A stretch of DNA of 64,000 nucleotides from Pedobacter psychrophilus. GTDB lineage: Bacteria > Bacteroidota > Bacteroidia > Sphingobacteriales > Sphingobacteriaceae. Positions within the stretch are counted from its first letter, which is position 1. Each line of letters starts with the position of its first letter. This document shows, piece after piece, positions 1 to 8,404 of the stretch. The position numbers were made by a program, and so were the translations under genes. The stretch covers positions 62,001-126,000 of the forward strand of contig NZ_LWHJ01000022.1 in assembly GCF_001652725.1 (NCBI RefSeq), in the 5' to 3' direction. The notes below the pieces were generated by a model. It was not told where the DNA came from and did not search any database. It saw nothing but the letters and a program-made list of their open reading frames with translations.

Positions 1-944
1 TATGCTTTTTCTATAGCTTTTTGGATATTACCCAACATTTGAGGAACCAGTGCAAATGGATCATAAGGTTTATCACGCAACAACAATGTTTCTACTGGTA
101 AAAAACCTTTATAACCACCGTCTTTTATTATTTTGATAAGCTTATCGTAATCTGTTTTAACAGGATTTCCAATCTCGTAAGGGCTTTCTTTAATTTGCCA
201 GTTTATGGCATAAGGAATTACCTCTGCAATGTCTTTATAAGGGTCGGCAGTTTTGAAGTTACCAGTGTCAACAATTAAACCTGCCCATTTAGAGTTTACC
301 CCATTAATTACATATTTACATTGTTCGGCAGTTTGTAGCATATCGCCATGGTTTTGGATTCCAATTTTAACCTCATATTGTGCTCCGTAAGCAGCACATT
401 CTTTATAGCTTTCTATCATCCAATTTGCTACTTCTTTCCACTTATTTTCATAACCTTTTGGTATTTCTCCTGAGAATAAACGAACTATGGGAATTCCCAT
501 TTTATGAGCTGCAACAATCCAATCTTTAGCTAATGCTACTCCAGCGGCTCTTACTTTTGGATCTGGAGATGCAAAATCATTTCTAATTCCAGTTCCTGTT
601 AAAATAATTCCTAATTCAGCCGCCCTGTCTTTAAATTTTTTAAGATACTCATCAGAAGGAACTGCAGGATAGGTAGGAAAAAAATAAGCAGTAGGATCTA
701 ACCCTTTAATCTGGTTTGCTTTGCACCAATCTAATAAATTAAAGAGCGTATAAACCTGTTGTTTATCTCTAGCATCTTTAGCCATCATCAAATCATTAAA
801 AGAATAAGCATTTAATGAAGGAATTAAAGGGTAAGTTTTCGGTTTTTTTTGCGCTACCGCCGAGGTAGAAAGAAAAGCTACTGCAAATGCACCAATAGCA
901 AATCTTTTTAAAACGACTGCTATTTTATTTTTTGACTGAAACAT
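1..944 (-). CDS. Secreted sugar phosphate isomerase/epimerase-like TIM-barrel protein (cut by window edge)
   Basis: The minus-strand frame is open from an ATG at 944 to the window edge, giving about 314 codons. The last two bases read TA, so the gene may stop right at the edge (TAA/TAG) or continue. The N-terminus has a signal peptide (hydrophobic AIGAFAVAFLSTSAVAQ), so the protein is probably periplasmic. The body resembles the xylose isomerase-like TIM barrel (AP endonuclease family 2): it contains IPSLNAYSFND, LGIILTGTGIRNDF, KIGIQNHGDM, WAGLIVDTGNF and GFLPVETL, in which His, Asp and Glu would bind a divalent metal. Family members isomerize or epimerize sugars, or act on keto-sugars; the substrate here is unknown. 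It is the last visible gene of a GH3-GH3-ThuA-TolB operon, 23 nt after the TolB-like gene. The family call is fairly sure; the reaction is not. Confidence 0.8.
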   Translation of the reverse strand, partial: MFQSKNKIAVVLKRFAIGAFAVAFLSTSAVAQKKPKTYPLIPSLNAYSFNDLMMAKDARDKQQVYTLFNLLDWCKANQIKGLDPTAYFFPTYPAVPSDEYLKKFKDRAAELGIILTGTGIRNDFASPDPKVRAAGVALAKDWIVAAHKMGIPIVRLFSGEIPKGYENKWKEVANWMIESYKECAAYGAQYEVKIGIQNHGDMLQTAEQCKYVINGVNSKWAGLIVDTGNFKTADPYKDIAEVIPYAINWQIKESPYEIGNPVKTDYDKLIKIIKDGGYKGFLPVETLLLRDKPYDPFALVPQMLGNIQKAIEKA

Positions 945-967
945 ATTTTTTAATTTAGGATTATCTG

Positions 968-2467
968 TTAAAAATTTCCATTACTTACAAAGGCTATTTT
1001 TTTGCCATCTGGAGACCAACTTGGAACATTCATAGTTCCTTGCCCGCCGTATAAATATGAAATTACTTTAGGTTCACCGCCTGCTACAGGCATCAATCTT
1101 ATATAAACTCTTTCGTAAAATGGATGCTTATCCGCTGGTACATTTTTAGAGAAAGAGATAAAAACCAACCATTTTCCATCTGGAGATATGTGCGGAAACC
1201 AATTGTTGAATTCATCAAAAGTTAGCTGAGTTTGATTTTTACCATTTGCATCCATTTTCCAAACTTGCATTAATCCGGTTCTGGTAGAACAGAAATATAT
1301 GGTTTTTCCATCTGGCGAATATTCAGAACCATCATCCAATCCTTTAGCAGTAGTTAAACGAATTTCTTTTCCTCCATTTGCCGCTATTTTGTAAATGTCA
1401 AATTCACCATCACGCTCTCCGGTGTAAATTAAAGACAAATTATCTGGCGACCAGCCATGAAAATAAGAAGGACTTTTATCGGTGATTCTTTTAGGTACGC
1501 CACCGGTAATGGGTAAAGTATAAACAACTGATTTTCCTTTATCCTCCGTATGGCTACTAATTCCTATTTGTTTACCATCAAAAGAAAGCACATGATCGTT
1601 ATTGTTTTTAATGGCAAAATCGGTATTTATGACAGTAGCGGTTTTACTATTAATATCAAAGTTGTAAAGTTTACCTTCTTGGTTATAAATTAATGAGCGT
1701 CCATCTGGTGTCCAGTTTGGTGCTTGAAAAGAGCCTTTGTAATTAGCTACAACTTCTCTATGACCGGTATTCACATCCATTATTTCTAAAGCGCTGCCTA
1801 AATAATCTTTGTATTGCACCAATGTGGCTGGCGCAGGATTAAAAATTCTGGTATTGCTAAATTCAACTTCTTCAACAAACTTATTGGTATGCGGACAAAC
1901 AAAAAGACCAGCAATCACATTTTCCCCTAAATCAATATCATTTAGTATTTCTGTTTGATAAATTTCTCCAAAATGAGCTACAGACATGATGAAAGTATTT
2001 CCTTTTTTCTCTAATTGTAAAACATCTGGAGCTTTAGTGGTTAACTTAATCTCTTTCATAATTACACCTGTGGCAGTTCTATATTGAAAAGAAGTTAAGC
2101 CATCGCCATGTACCGTACAAACTACAGCTGCAGAATTTGGAGTGGTAGAAGTTCTAATCATTAGGCCTGCTTTTCGATGTTTTTCATGCCCTTCGCCAAT
2201 AAATTTAACTTGAGTTTGGATAATGAAATCACCATTCATTTTTTTGCTGAGGAAAGAGAAACTATCCTGAGCTGCCCAAACATTAGAGCCTGTTCCTGTA
2301 ATCTTATAAATTTGGGATGGCTCGTTATAACTTACATCACCTTTTATTTTTGGATTACCTATATCTAAAAATGATTCGAAAGAACCAATTTTGGAATTTG
2401 GAATTTGGGCTTTTGTTTCTGATAGAATAGATACAAAAAGAATGAATAACAAAAACTTTAATTTCAT
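968..2467 (-). CDS. Secreted TolB-like beta-propeller protein with N-terminal concanavalin-like (DUF1349-type) domain
   Basis: A 499-aa protein. The frame is open upstream to 2569, but the ATG at 2467 gives a clean signal peptide (MKLKFLLFILFVSILSETKAQ) and clears the upstream gene, so it is preferred. Residues about 25-210 form a beta-sandwich of the DUF1349/LamG-like type (WAAQDSFSFLSKKMNGDF, RKAGLMIRTS). Residues about 230-499 hold TolB/PD40 propeller blades, seen as repeats such as PNWTPDGRSLIYN, EYSPDGKTIYFCSTR, HISPDGKWLVFISF and PSWSPDGKKIAFVSN. The protein is probably periplasmic or surface-exposed and may bind sugar or protein; no catalytic residues are evident. Its first domain is related to the free-standing lipoprotein at 33886-34689. 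The gene lies in the minus-strand GH3 operon, 58 nt after ThuA. Confidence 0.8.
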   Translation of the reverse strand: MKLKFLLFILFVSILSETKAQIPNSKIGSFESFLDIGNPKIKGDVSYNEPSQIYKITGTGSNVWAAQDSFSFLSKKMNGDFIIQTQVKFIGEGHEKHRKAGLMIRTSTTPNSAAVVCTVHGDGLTSFQYRTATGVIMKEIKLTTKAPDVLQLEKKGNTFIMSVAHFGEIYQTEILNDIDLGENVIAGLFVCPHTNKFVEEVEFSNTRIFNPAPATLVQYKDYLGSALEIMDVNTGHREVVANYKGSFQAPNWTPDGRSLIYNQEGKLYNFDINSKTATVINTDFAIKNNNDHVLSFDGKQIGISSHTEDKGKSVVYTLPITGGVPKRITDKSPSYFHGWSPDNLSLIYTGERDGEFDIYKIAANGGKEIRLTTAKGLDDGSEYSPDGKTIYFCSTRTGLMQVWKMDANGKNQTQLTFDEFNNWFPHISPDGKWLVFISFSKNVPADKHPFYERVYIRLMPVAGGEPKVISYLYGGQGTMNVPSWSPDGKKIAFVSNGNF

Positions 2468-2525
2468 ATAGTTAAGATAAAATTCGGGTCGACTTATTGG
2501 ATCAATTATATTTATCTGATTAACA

Positions 2526-3299
2526 TTATTTTTTACCGGTTGCAGCCCAATAAATACCAGCATACACATGGTTTAAAAAAGCTGTATATGAGTAATCGGT
2601 TGGTTGATGACCTAAGGCGGTGTAAAAAGATCTTCCGCCGTCAAATTCGTGGTACCAGGCAATCGGATGAAAATTTCCCATGCCTACACCTTTTAAATTT
2701 CTATCTCCCCATTCTGCATTTGGCTTATAGCTTAATTCGTCAACTGCAAGTATATAATTAAGTCCCTTTGTGGTTTCTGCACCAAACTCATACCATTCAT
2801 CAGTCCATAATTGCCCATCAGTAAAACCTTCTAAACCAGTAAATTTATTATTGGTGAGTCTTAATTTTGCTGTTTGTATTGCCGGGTGAATATGGAACAT
2901 TCTACCCACCAATTGAGTGTACCATGGCCAGCCATATTCCGTATCAGATGCGCTGTGAATACCCACATATCCTTTCCCAGATTGGATGAATTTTTCAATA
3001 GCTTTTTGTTCATCATTATTAAAAATATCGCCTGTGGTATTTAAAAATATAATTACCTGAAAGTTTTGAAGGTATTTTTCGGTAATTGGTACTCCGTCTT
3101 GATTCCAGGTTAAATTGAAATAGTTTTTTTCTGCTAAAGCCTTAATTGCAGTAACACCATCATTTATAGATTCGTGATGCCAGCCGGCAGTTTTTGTTAT
3201 TAATAAAGCGTTAAATTGTTTTTTGGCTTGCGCCGATGATTGCATGCTGAATAAGCAAGTTGCTAATACAAACCAATAACCAAATTTTTTAAGTCTCAT
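2526..3299 (-). CDS. Secreted ThuA-domain protein
   Basis: A 257-aa protein with a signal peptide (MRLKKFGYWFVLATCLFSMQSSAQA) and a ThuA-like class I glutamine amidotransferase fold. Typical family stretches are NALLITKTAGWHHESI, VIIFLNTTGDIFNNDEQ, KGYVGIHSASDTEYGWPWY, MFHIHPAIQTAKL, DEWYEFGAE and GRSFYTALGHQPTDY. ThuA was first described in rhizobial trehalose use through 3-keto sugars. In Bacteroidota, secreted ThuA proteins often sit next to sugar isomerases and glycosidases, but their reaction is not firmly known. It lies 20 nt downstream of a GH3 gene and upstream of the TolB-like gene, so it is co-transcribed with both. Family assignment is confident; the role is inferred to be oxidized-sugar or glycoside processing in the periplasm. 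Confidence 0.87.
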   Translation of the reverse strand: MRLKKFGYWFVLATCLFSMQSSAQAKKQFNALLITKTAGWHHESINDGVTAIKALAEKNYFNLTWNQDGVPITEKYLQNFQVIIFLNTTGDIFNNDEQKAIEKFIQSGKGYVGIHSASDTEYGWPWYTQLVGRMFHIHPAIQTAKLRLTNNKFTGLEGFTDGQLWTDEWYEFGAETTKGLNYILAVDELSYKPNAEWGDRNLKGVGMGNFHPIAWYHEFDGGRSFYTALGHQPTDYSYTAFLNHVYAGIYWAATGKK

Positions 3300-3319
3300 T
3301 TTTATTTAATTTTTTAAGC

Positions 3320-5575
3320 TTATTGAGCGCTGTAAATCAGTGTTTTCTTTTGATTTCCGATGCTGATATTAAAATCTCCAGCCTCGGTTCTCCATTTTAA
3401 ATCTTTACCTACAAAAGCTAAATCTTTAGCTGATAATTTGAAAGTTACTACTTTTGATTGTCCCGGTTCTAAATAAATTTTAGTGAAATCTCTCAATCTT
3501 TTTACGGATGGAGTAATGGATGCAATTAAATCAGAACTGTACATTTCAACAGTTTCTTTTCCGGCTATTTTTCCTGAATTGGTGATGGTTACTTTAACGG
3601 TTATTGATCCATTTGCTTTAAGTTTATCAGCCGAAAAACTAATTGAGCTATAGTCAAAAGTGGTATAACTTAAACCAAATCCAAAAGGAAATTGAGGGTA
3701 AAACTCTTCTGAATAAATTTGAGGAGCAGCACTTTCAAAAACCTCATCTAAATATTTATGATCGTAAGTAATTAAAGAATTAGGATATTTTGGATAAGTA
3801 ATTGGCAGCTTCCCTGATGGATTGTAATCACCAAATAAAACATCTGCAATGGCATCTGCACCTTTTTCGCCAGGCCAGTAGGCTAATATAATCCCACTTA
3901 AAAGAGGTTCAATTTTTCTGATAATTCTTGGTCTGCCTTCTGTAAATACTGCGATAATTGGCTTGTTCAGTTTACTCAACTCAACAACCAATTTCAATTG
4001 GTTTTCTGGCAATTCCAAATCTTCAATATTTCCAGGAGTTTCTGCGTAAGCATCTTCTCCTAAACAAACAATAATTTCATCAGCATCTTTAGCGGCTTCA
4101 ACAGCCATAGCAATTTCATCCTTTCCGCCTTTAAAATCAGTTCCTAAAGCATAAGAAATGTTTTTCGCTTTTTGTTGGATAGCTTGTGTGATGGTTAACT
4201 GTCTTTTAGAGAAATAATTAGGATTGGTTCCTTGCCAAGAATAAGTCCAGGCGCCATTTAATGTAGTTAATGATTTTGCACCCGGGCCAGTTATAAATAT
4301 CTTTTTATCTTTTGATAGCGGAAGTACATTGTTTTTATTTTTTAACAGTGTAATTGTTTCTCTTGCTGCATCTAAAGCAGTGTTTTGATATTCTGGACGA
4401 GCAAAGTTTTTAATAGCTTCTTGTTCTACATAAGGGTTGTCAAACAATCCTAAATCTTCTTTTAACTGTAAAACTCTTCTTACAGATTCGTTAATTCTAG
4501 CAATTGGAATTCTTTTTTCTTGAACCAATTCTATTAAGTATTTGCTGAAATCCAAATCCATAGGTACAATACATAAATCAATGCCGGCATCAACAGAAGC
4601 AAATACGGCTTCTTTATATGAAGTTGAAATGCGATGTCTTTCAGTTAGTTTTTTAACGTCTTCCCAATCAGAAATTACGACTCCTTTAAAACCTAATTCT
4701 TTTCTTAAAACATCAGTCAATAAATATTTACTGGCATGTACAGGAATGCCGTTCACTTCGGCAGAATTTACCATTACAGTTCTTGTACCAGCTTTTACAG
4801 CCGCAGCAAACGATGGTAAAAAGAATTCTCTAAGCGTAATGTCTGGAATTAATGCTGATGAACGGTCTTTGCCAGATGTTGGGGAAGAATAGCCAATAAA
4901 ATGTTTCATACAAGCAGCAACAGAATTGATGCTTTTTAAATCAGTTCCTTCATAACCTGCTATTTCTGCCAAGCCCATTTTTGTAACCAAGTTAATGTCT
5001 TCGCCAAATGTTTCTGCTAAACGTGGCCAAAGTACTTGTCGGCCTGCATCTAAAACAGGAGAAAAATTATAACGGATTCCACTTGCTCTTACTTCTTTTG
5101 CGGTAATTTGAGCCGCTAATTTTACTAAATCCGTGTTTCTGCTGGCGGCTAAGCCCAAGTTATGAGGAAATATGGTTGATCCTAAAGTATAATCTGCGCC
5201 GTGAACGGCATCAATTGCATAAAGTAAAGGGATTTTTAGCCTTGATTCTTTCATGTTGATGGTCTGAATCTCATTTAACATGTTATGCCAGTTCTGTAAA
5301 GAATAAGCATGACCAATCACATTTTGAAAAGAGCCTACTTTGTGCGTAAGCATTACATCTCTCAATTTTTCTTTATCTATCACTAAAGAATCACCAACTT
5401 CGCTGGCAATTCTTCCAATGGTGAGATTTGTCATTTGGCCAACCTTTTCTTCCAAGGTCATTTTAGAAATTAAACTCTCTATTTTGTTAACAGTTTGTGC
5501 TTTAAGATTAAGCTGCTGTAATATCAGCGCTAATAATAAACTGATATATTTTATCTTTTTTAAAAATGAACTCAT
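3320..5575 (-). CDS. Glycoside hydrolase family 3 (beta-glucosidase/beta-xylosidase type)
   Basis: A 751-aa GH3 enzyme of BglX-like size with signal peptide MSSFLKKIKYISLLLALILQQ. The (beta/alpha)8 domain begins at LISKMTLEEKVGQMTN. The nucleophile is Asp303 in GVVISDWEDV, preceded by KHFIGYSSPTSGKDRS, which carries the substrate-binding KH. The alpha/beta sandwich (from about residue 400, DAARETITLLKNKNNVLPLS) and the C-terminal fibronectin III-like domain (from about 650) are both present. It removes beta-linked glucose or xylose from non-reducing ends, probably in the periplasm. It is the second gene of the minus-strand operon, 23 nt after another GH3. The two GH3s differ strongly in loops, so they probably split linkages or chain lengths between them. 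The exact sugar cannot be read from sequence. Confidence 0.92.
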   Translation of the reverse strand: MSSFLKKIKYISLLLALILQQLNLKAQTVNKIESLISKMTLEEKVGQMTNLTIGRIASEVGDSLVIDKEKLRDVMLTHKVGSFQNVIGHAYSLQNWHNMLNEIQTINMKESRLKIPLLYAIDAVHGADYTLGSTIFPHNLGLAASRNTDLVKLAAQITAKEVRASGIRYNFSPVLDAGRQVLWPRLAETFGEDINLVTKMGLAEIAGYEGTDLKSINSVAACMKHFIGYSSPTSGKDRSSALIPDITLREFFLPSFAAAVKAGTRTVMVNSAEVNGIPVHASKYLLTDVLRKELGFKGVVISDWEDVKKLTERHRISTSYKEAVFASVDAGIDLCIVPMDLDFSKYLIELVQEKRIPIARINESVRRVLQLKEDLGLFDNPYVEQEAIKNFARPEYQNTALDAARETITLLKNKNNVLPLSKDKKIFITGPGAKSLTTLNGAWTYSWQGTNPNYFSKRQLTITQAIQQKAKNISYALGTDFKGGKDEIAMAVEAAKDADEIIVCLGEDAYAETPGNIEDLELPENQLKLVVELSKLNKPIIAVFTEGRPRIIRKIEPLLSGIILAYWPGEKGADAIADVLFGDYNPSGKLPITYPKYPNSLITYDHKYLDEVFESAAPQIYSEEFYPQFPFGFGLSYTTFDYSSISFSADKLKANGSITVKVTITNSGKIAGKETVEMYSSDLIASITPSVKRLRDFTKIYLEPGQSKVVTFKLSAKDLAFVGKDLKWRTEAGDFNISIGNQKKTLIYSAQ

Positions 5576-5598
5576 AATTAATTAGGTGTTTTTTGATA

Positions 5599-7884
5599 TT
5601 AGTCTACTATTTCAAATTTTACTTTTTGATCATTAATCATAAGATAAAAATCTCCTGCCTCTAAATGGCGCATGCCATTTGCATCTGGGAAACTTAAATC
5701 TCTCATTGGGTCAATCTCAAACTTGAATGTTTTTGTTTCTCCCGCTTTTAAACTCTGCTTTTCAAAAAACTTCAACTCTTTAACTGGGCGAGTAATAGAA
5801 GCAACCGGATCAGCAATAAACCATAAAGCAGTTTCTTTACCGTCCATTTTACCGCTGTTTGTAATTTCTACAGAAGCTGTTATTTTTTCGTCTTTTTTAA
5901 TTGAAGCATTAGAAAGAATAACCTTGCCATAAGTAAAATTGGTATAATTTAAACCATGACCAAACCAATACATTGGCGCTGTTGGTATATCCTGATAGCC
6001 GCCTAATTTAGGTCTAGCAGATTCTCTCATGTTATAATAAGTAGGAATTTGACCTGTAGTAAGTGGGAAAGTGATGGCTAATTTTCCTGATGGATTTAAC
6101 CTGCCAGAAATTAAACCTGCAACCGGGCTACCTCCAGCAATTCCAGGTTGCCAAATTTCCAGCATTGCATCCGCAGATTTATCTAATCTTCCTAATTCTA
6201 TTGGCCTACCGTTAGATAAAATCAAGATAATTGGCTTACCAGTTTTCTTTAATTCGGCAACTAATTTTTCTTGGATGGCTGGTAAAGCAATGGTAGATCT
6301 GGTTGCGTTTTCACCGCTCCATCCCTTTTTTTCGCCCATGCAAATGATAACCACATCCGATTTTTGTGCAATTGCTAATGCTGCTGCAAAACCACTTTCA
6401 TCGTCGCCATCAAATGCACAACCTTTGGCATAATTAAGTGTTGCTTTGCCTTTAAATTCTTTGGTAAAACCAGCATATAAAGTTTCTACAGAAGACGCAA
6501 TGCCTTGTCCTTCCCAGGAACCCATTAAATTAATGCTGTCTTTAACCATTGGGCCAATCAAAGCAATTTGTTTGATAGATTTTGAAAGTGGTAAAGTTTG
6601 GTTGTTGTTTTTAAGCAAAACCATAGATTCTTCCGCTAATTTTGAGGCAGTCGCCATACTTGCTGGTTGATAATAACGATCTTTTTCTGGCAACTCTTCC
6701 ACGTAAGGCTTATCAAATAAACCGAGTCTGAATTTTAACCTTAAAATTCTTTTTACCGCTTCGTTAATTTGAGCTTCAGATATTTTGCCTTCTTTAACCA
6801 ACTGAGGAAGATTCTCAACATAAAGATTATCAACCATATCCATTTCTACACCAGCAGTAAAAGATTTTAAGGTTGCTTCCTTTTTATCTTTAGCAAAACC
6901 TTGCGGAATTAAATTTTCTATTGATCCCCAATCAGAAACTACAAAACCGTCATGCTTCCAACGATCTTTCAAAATTTCTGTCAATGTATAGTTGTTAGCA
7001 GAAGCAGGTACACCACTAATATCGTTAAAAGCGCTCATCACAGTTGCTACACCAGCTTTTATTCCCGCTTCATAAGGCGGCATAAAAGTTTCCCACATGG
7101 TTTGTGCTGATACATCCGCATAACGGTAATCTCTGCCACCTTCTGATAAACTGTAACCTATATAATGTTTCAAACAGGCAGCTATCGAATATGGGTCGGA
7201 TAGATTTTTACCTTGATAACCTTTAACCGAAGCTACACCAAAAACAGCATTTGCATAGGGGTCTTCTCCGTAACCTTCAGAAACTCGTCCCCATCTTGGG
7301 TCGCGGGCTACATCAACCATAGGCGAAAAAGTCCAATCAACGCCAGAAAGTCGAGACTCTTTAGCAGCTACCGCAGCAGCTTCTTCAACTAATTGAGGAT
7401 TCCAAGAACAAGCTTGTGCTAAAGGAATTGGATAAACCGTACGATAACCATGAATCACATCAAAACCCATCAAAATTGGAATCCCTAATCTAGATTCATT
7501 CATCGCTTTACGCATAATATCGTTCCTAAAAACCGGATTAATGCTTCTATAAATCAATGAACCAATTTCTGGACTGGTTGCATTCTTACTTAATTGAATG
7601 TTGTTGGCATTGGCATTTTTACCATAAGTCAATTGGTTAGTTTGTTGAATTTTTTCCTCCAAAGTCATTCTTGATATCAAATCATTGATTCTATCCTCAA
7701 TTTTTGCATTTGGATCTTTATAAAGCATGCTCTGTTTTTTATTTACAGATTGAGCATACAATCCAGGAGTATTTATCAATAAAATAAAAAATATAAATAA
7801 AGGACTCTTTAAAAGAATTTCAAAACTTTTAGCTTTTGGTTTAGTCTGAATTTCTTTATTACAGCCTAAAAATGGTTTTTTCAT
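5599..7884 (-). CDS. Glycoside hydrolase family 3, BglX-like
   Basis: A 761-aa GH3. The frame is open four codons further upstream through a TTG, but the ATG at 7884 (MKKPFLGCNKEIQTKPKAK) is the better start. A hydrophobic segment about 25-45 residues in (SPLFIFFILLINTPGLYAQ) acts as a signal peptide after an unusually long charged leader. The catalytic domain shows ISRMTLEEKIQQTNQLTYG, MGFDVIHGYRTVYPIPLA, DVARDPRWGRVSEGYGEDP and the nucleophile Asp318 in FVVSDWGSIE. A GH3 C-terminal domain and a fibronectin III-like domain follow. The motifs are those of periplasmic beta-glucosidase/xylosidase (BglX type). It is the first gene of the minus-strand operon, reading away from HTCS 1, and is preceded by an operator with the same layout as eight others in the window. 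Confidence 0.92.
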   Translation of the reverse strand: MKKPFLGCNKEIQTKPKAKSFEILLKSPLFIFFILLINTPGLYAQSVNKKQSMLYKDPNAKIEDRINDLISRMTLEEKIQQTNQLTYGKNANANNIQLSKNATSPEIGSLIYRSINPVFRNDIMRKAMNESRLGIPILMGFDVIHGYRTVYPIPLAQACSWNPQLVEEAAAVAAKESRLSGVDWTFSPMVDVARDPRWGRVSEGYGEDPYANAVFGVASVKGYQGKNLSDPYSIAACLKHYIGYSLSEGGRDYRYADVSAQTMWETFMPPYEAGIKAGVATVMSAFNDISGVPASANNYTLTEILKDRWKHDGFVVSDWGSIENLIPQGFAKDKKEATLKSFTAGVEMDMVDNLYVENLPQLVKEGKISEAQINEAVKRILRLKFRLGLFDKPYVEELPEKDRYYQPASMATASKLAEESMVLLKNNNQTLPLSKSIKQIALIGPMVKDSINLMGSWEGQGIASSVETLYAGFTKEFKGKATLNYAKGCAFDGDDESGFAAALAIAQKSDVVIICMGEKKGWSGENATRSTIALPAIQEKLVAELKKTGKPIILILSNGRPIELGRLDKSADAMLEIWQPGIAGGSPVAGLISGRLNPSGKLAITFPLTTGQIPTYYNMRESARPKLGGYQDIPTAPMYWFGHGLNYTNFTYGKVILSNASIKKDEKITASVEITNSGKMDGKETALWFIADPVASITRPVKELKFFEKQSLKAGETKTFKFEIDPMRDLSFPDANGMRHLEAGDFYLMINDQKVKFEIVD

Positions 7885-7985
7885 GAAAGTTATCAAGTTG
7901 ATTAAAATGATTTGATAATTTGTTTGGTTAATAAAATTTGCTTTTGGTATGGCGCATGCCTAACTCAAAAGAATAATTGGTAATA

Positions 7986-8050
7986 CAAACTTCAAAAAAA
8001 ATTAACATGTAATAGACGTCAAAAAAACTTAATTAGGGGTGCATATGTTC
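7986..8050 (-). promoter_or_regulatory. Tandem half-site operator and -7-like box (site A) for the minus-strand GH3 operon
   Basis: Read on the minus strand, a half-site ACATATGCACCCCTAATTAAG (CCT begins at 8037) is followed by a weaker one, GACGTCTATTAC (TCT begins at 8016). The box GAAGTTTG starts 23 bp further on, at 7993. The layout matches the eight plus-strand sites B to I. The box lies 109 nt before the GH3 ATG. The second half-site is degenerate, so this is the weakest of the nine sites by sequence. Confidence 0.55.
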
Positions 8051-8107
8051 AAATTCTATTTAATATAATTTTTTAGCCTTACATTACTGTTATAATTGAT
8101 ATGGATT

Positions 8108-8136
8108 AAAGTTTTTTAATAAGATCAAAAAACTTT
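8108..8136. repeat. Perfect 10-bp inverted repeat in the divergent region
   Basis: AAAGTTTTTT (8108-8117) and AAAAAACTTT (8127-8136) form a perfect inverted repeat around a 9-nt loop. It sits between two divergent transcription units, where a terminator would be odd. It may be a regulator site or an AT-rich hairpin; no function is assigned. Confidence 0.4.
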
Positions 8137-8404
8137 AAAAAGGTAAGTTCGTACCAGAGTTGCTTGTGTAAAATGAAAAATTTGTTTTAATTTGAGGCCT
8201 GACCAATTCATTTAAAACTTATTAAGTTTCTTCGATTTTATATAGTCACAATTTATTGTAAAATAATTTGCATTCTAAACTATTGTATTTCTTATTAAAA
8301 ATATAAAAGAAATAAAGGTTTATGATTAAAATTATTACCTGTAAAAGAGTATTAATTTTTGGTTAAATTTAAAATTGAAAGAATTTGAAAATGTATTTAA
8401 ACTT

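Larger units (their letters stand above)
7885..8404. other. Divergent intergenic region, about 520 bp
   Basis: This AT-rich gap lies between the minus-strand GH3 operon and plus-strand HTCS 1. It holds operator site A (7986-8050) and a perfect 10-bp inverted repeat (8108-8136). I see no coding frame of note and no convincing TAnnTTTG promoter for the HTCS gene; AATAATTTG near 8265 is only a loose match. Confidence 0.6.

Noticed and set aside
2177-2761. Small plus-strand open frames opposite the TolB-like and ThuA genes
   Set aside because: They lie antisense to well-supported genes and resemble no known protein.
8375-8404. TTG start for HTCS 1 ten codons upstream
   Set aside because: The added residues precede and spoil the signal peptide; the in-frame ATG at 8405 is better.
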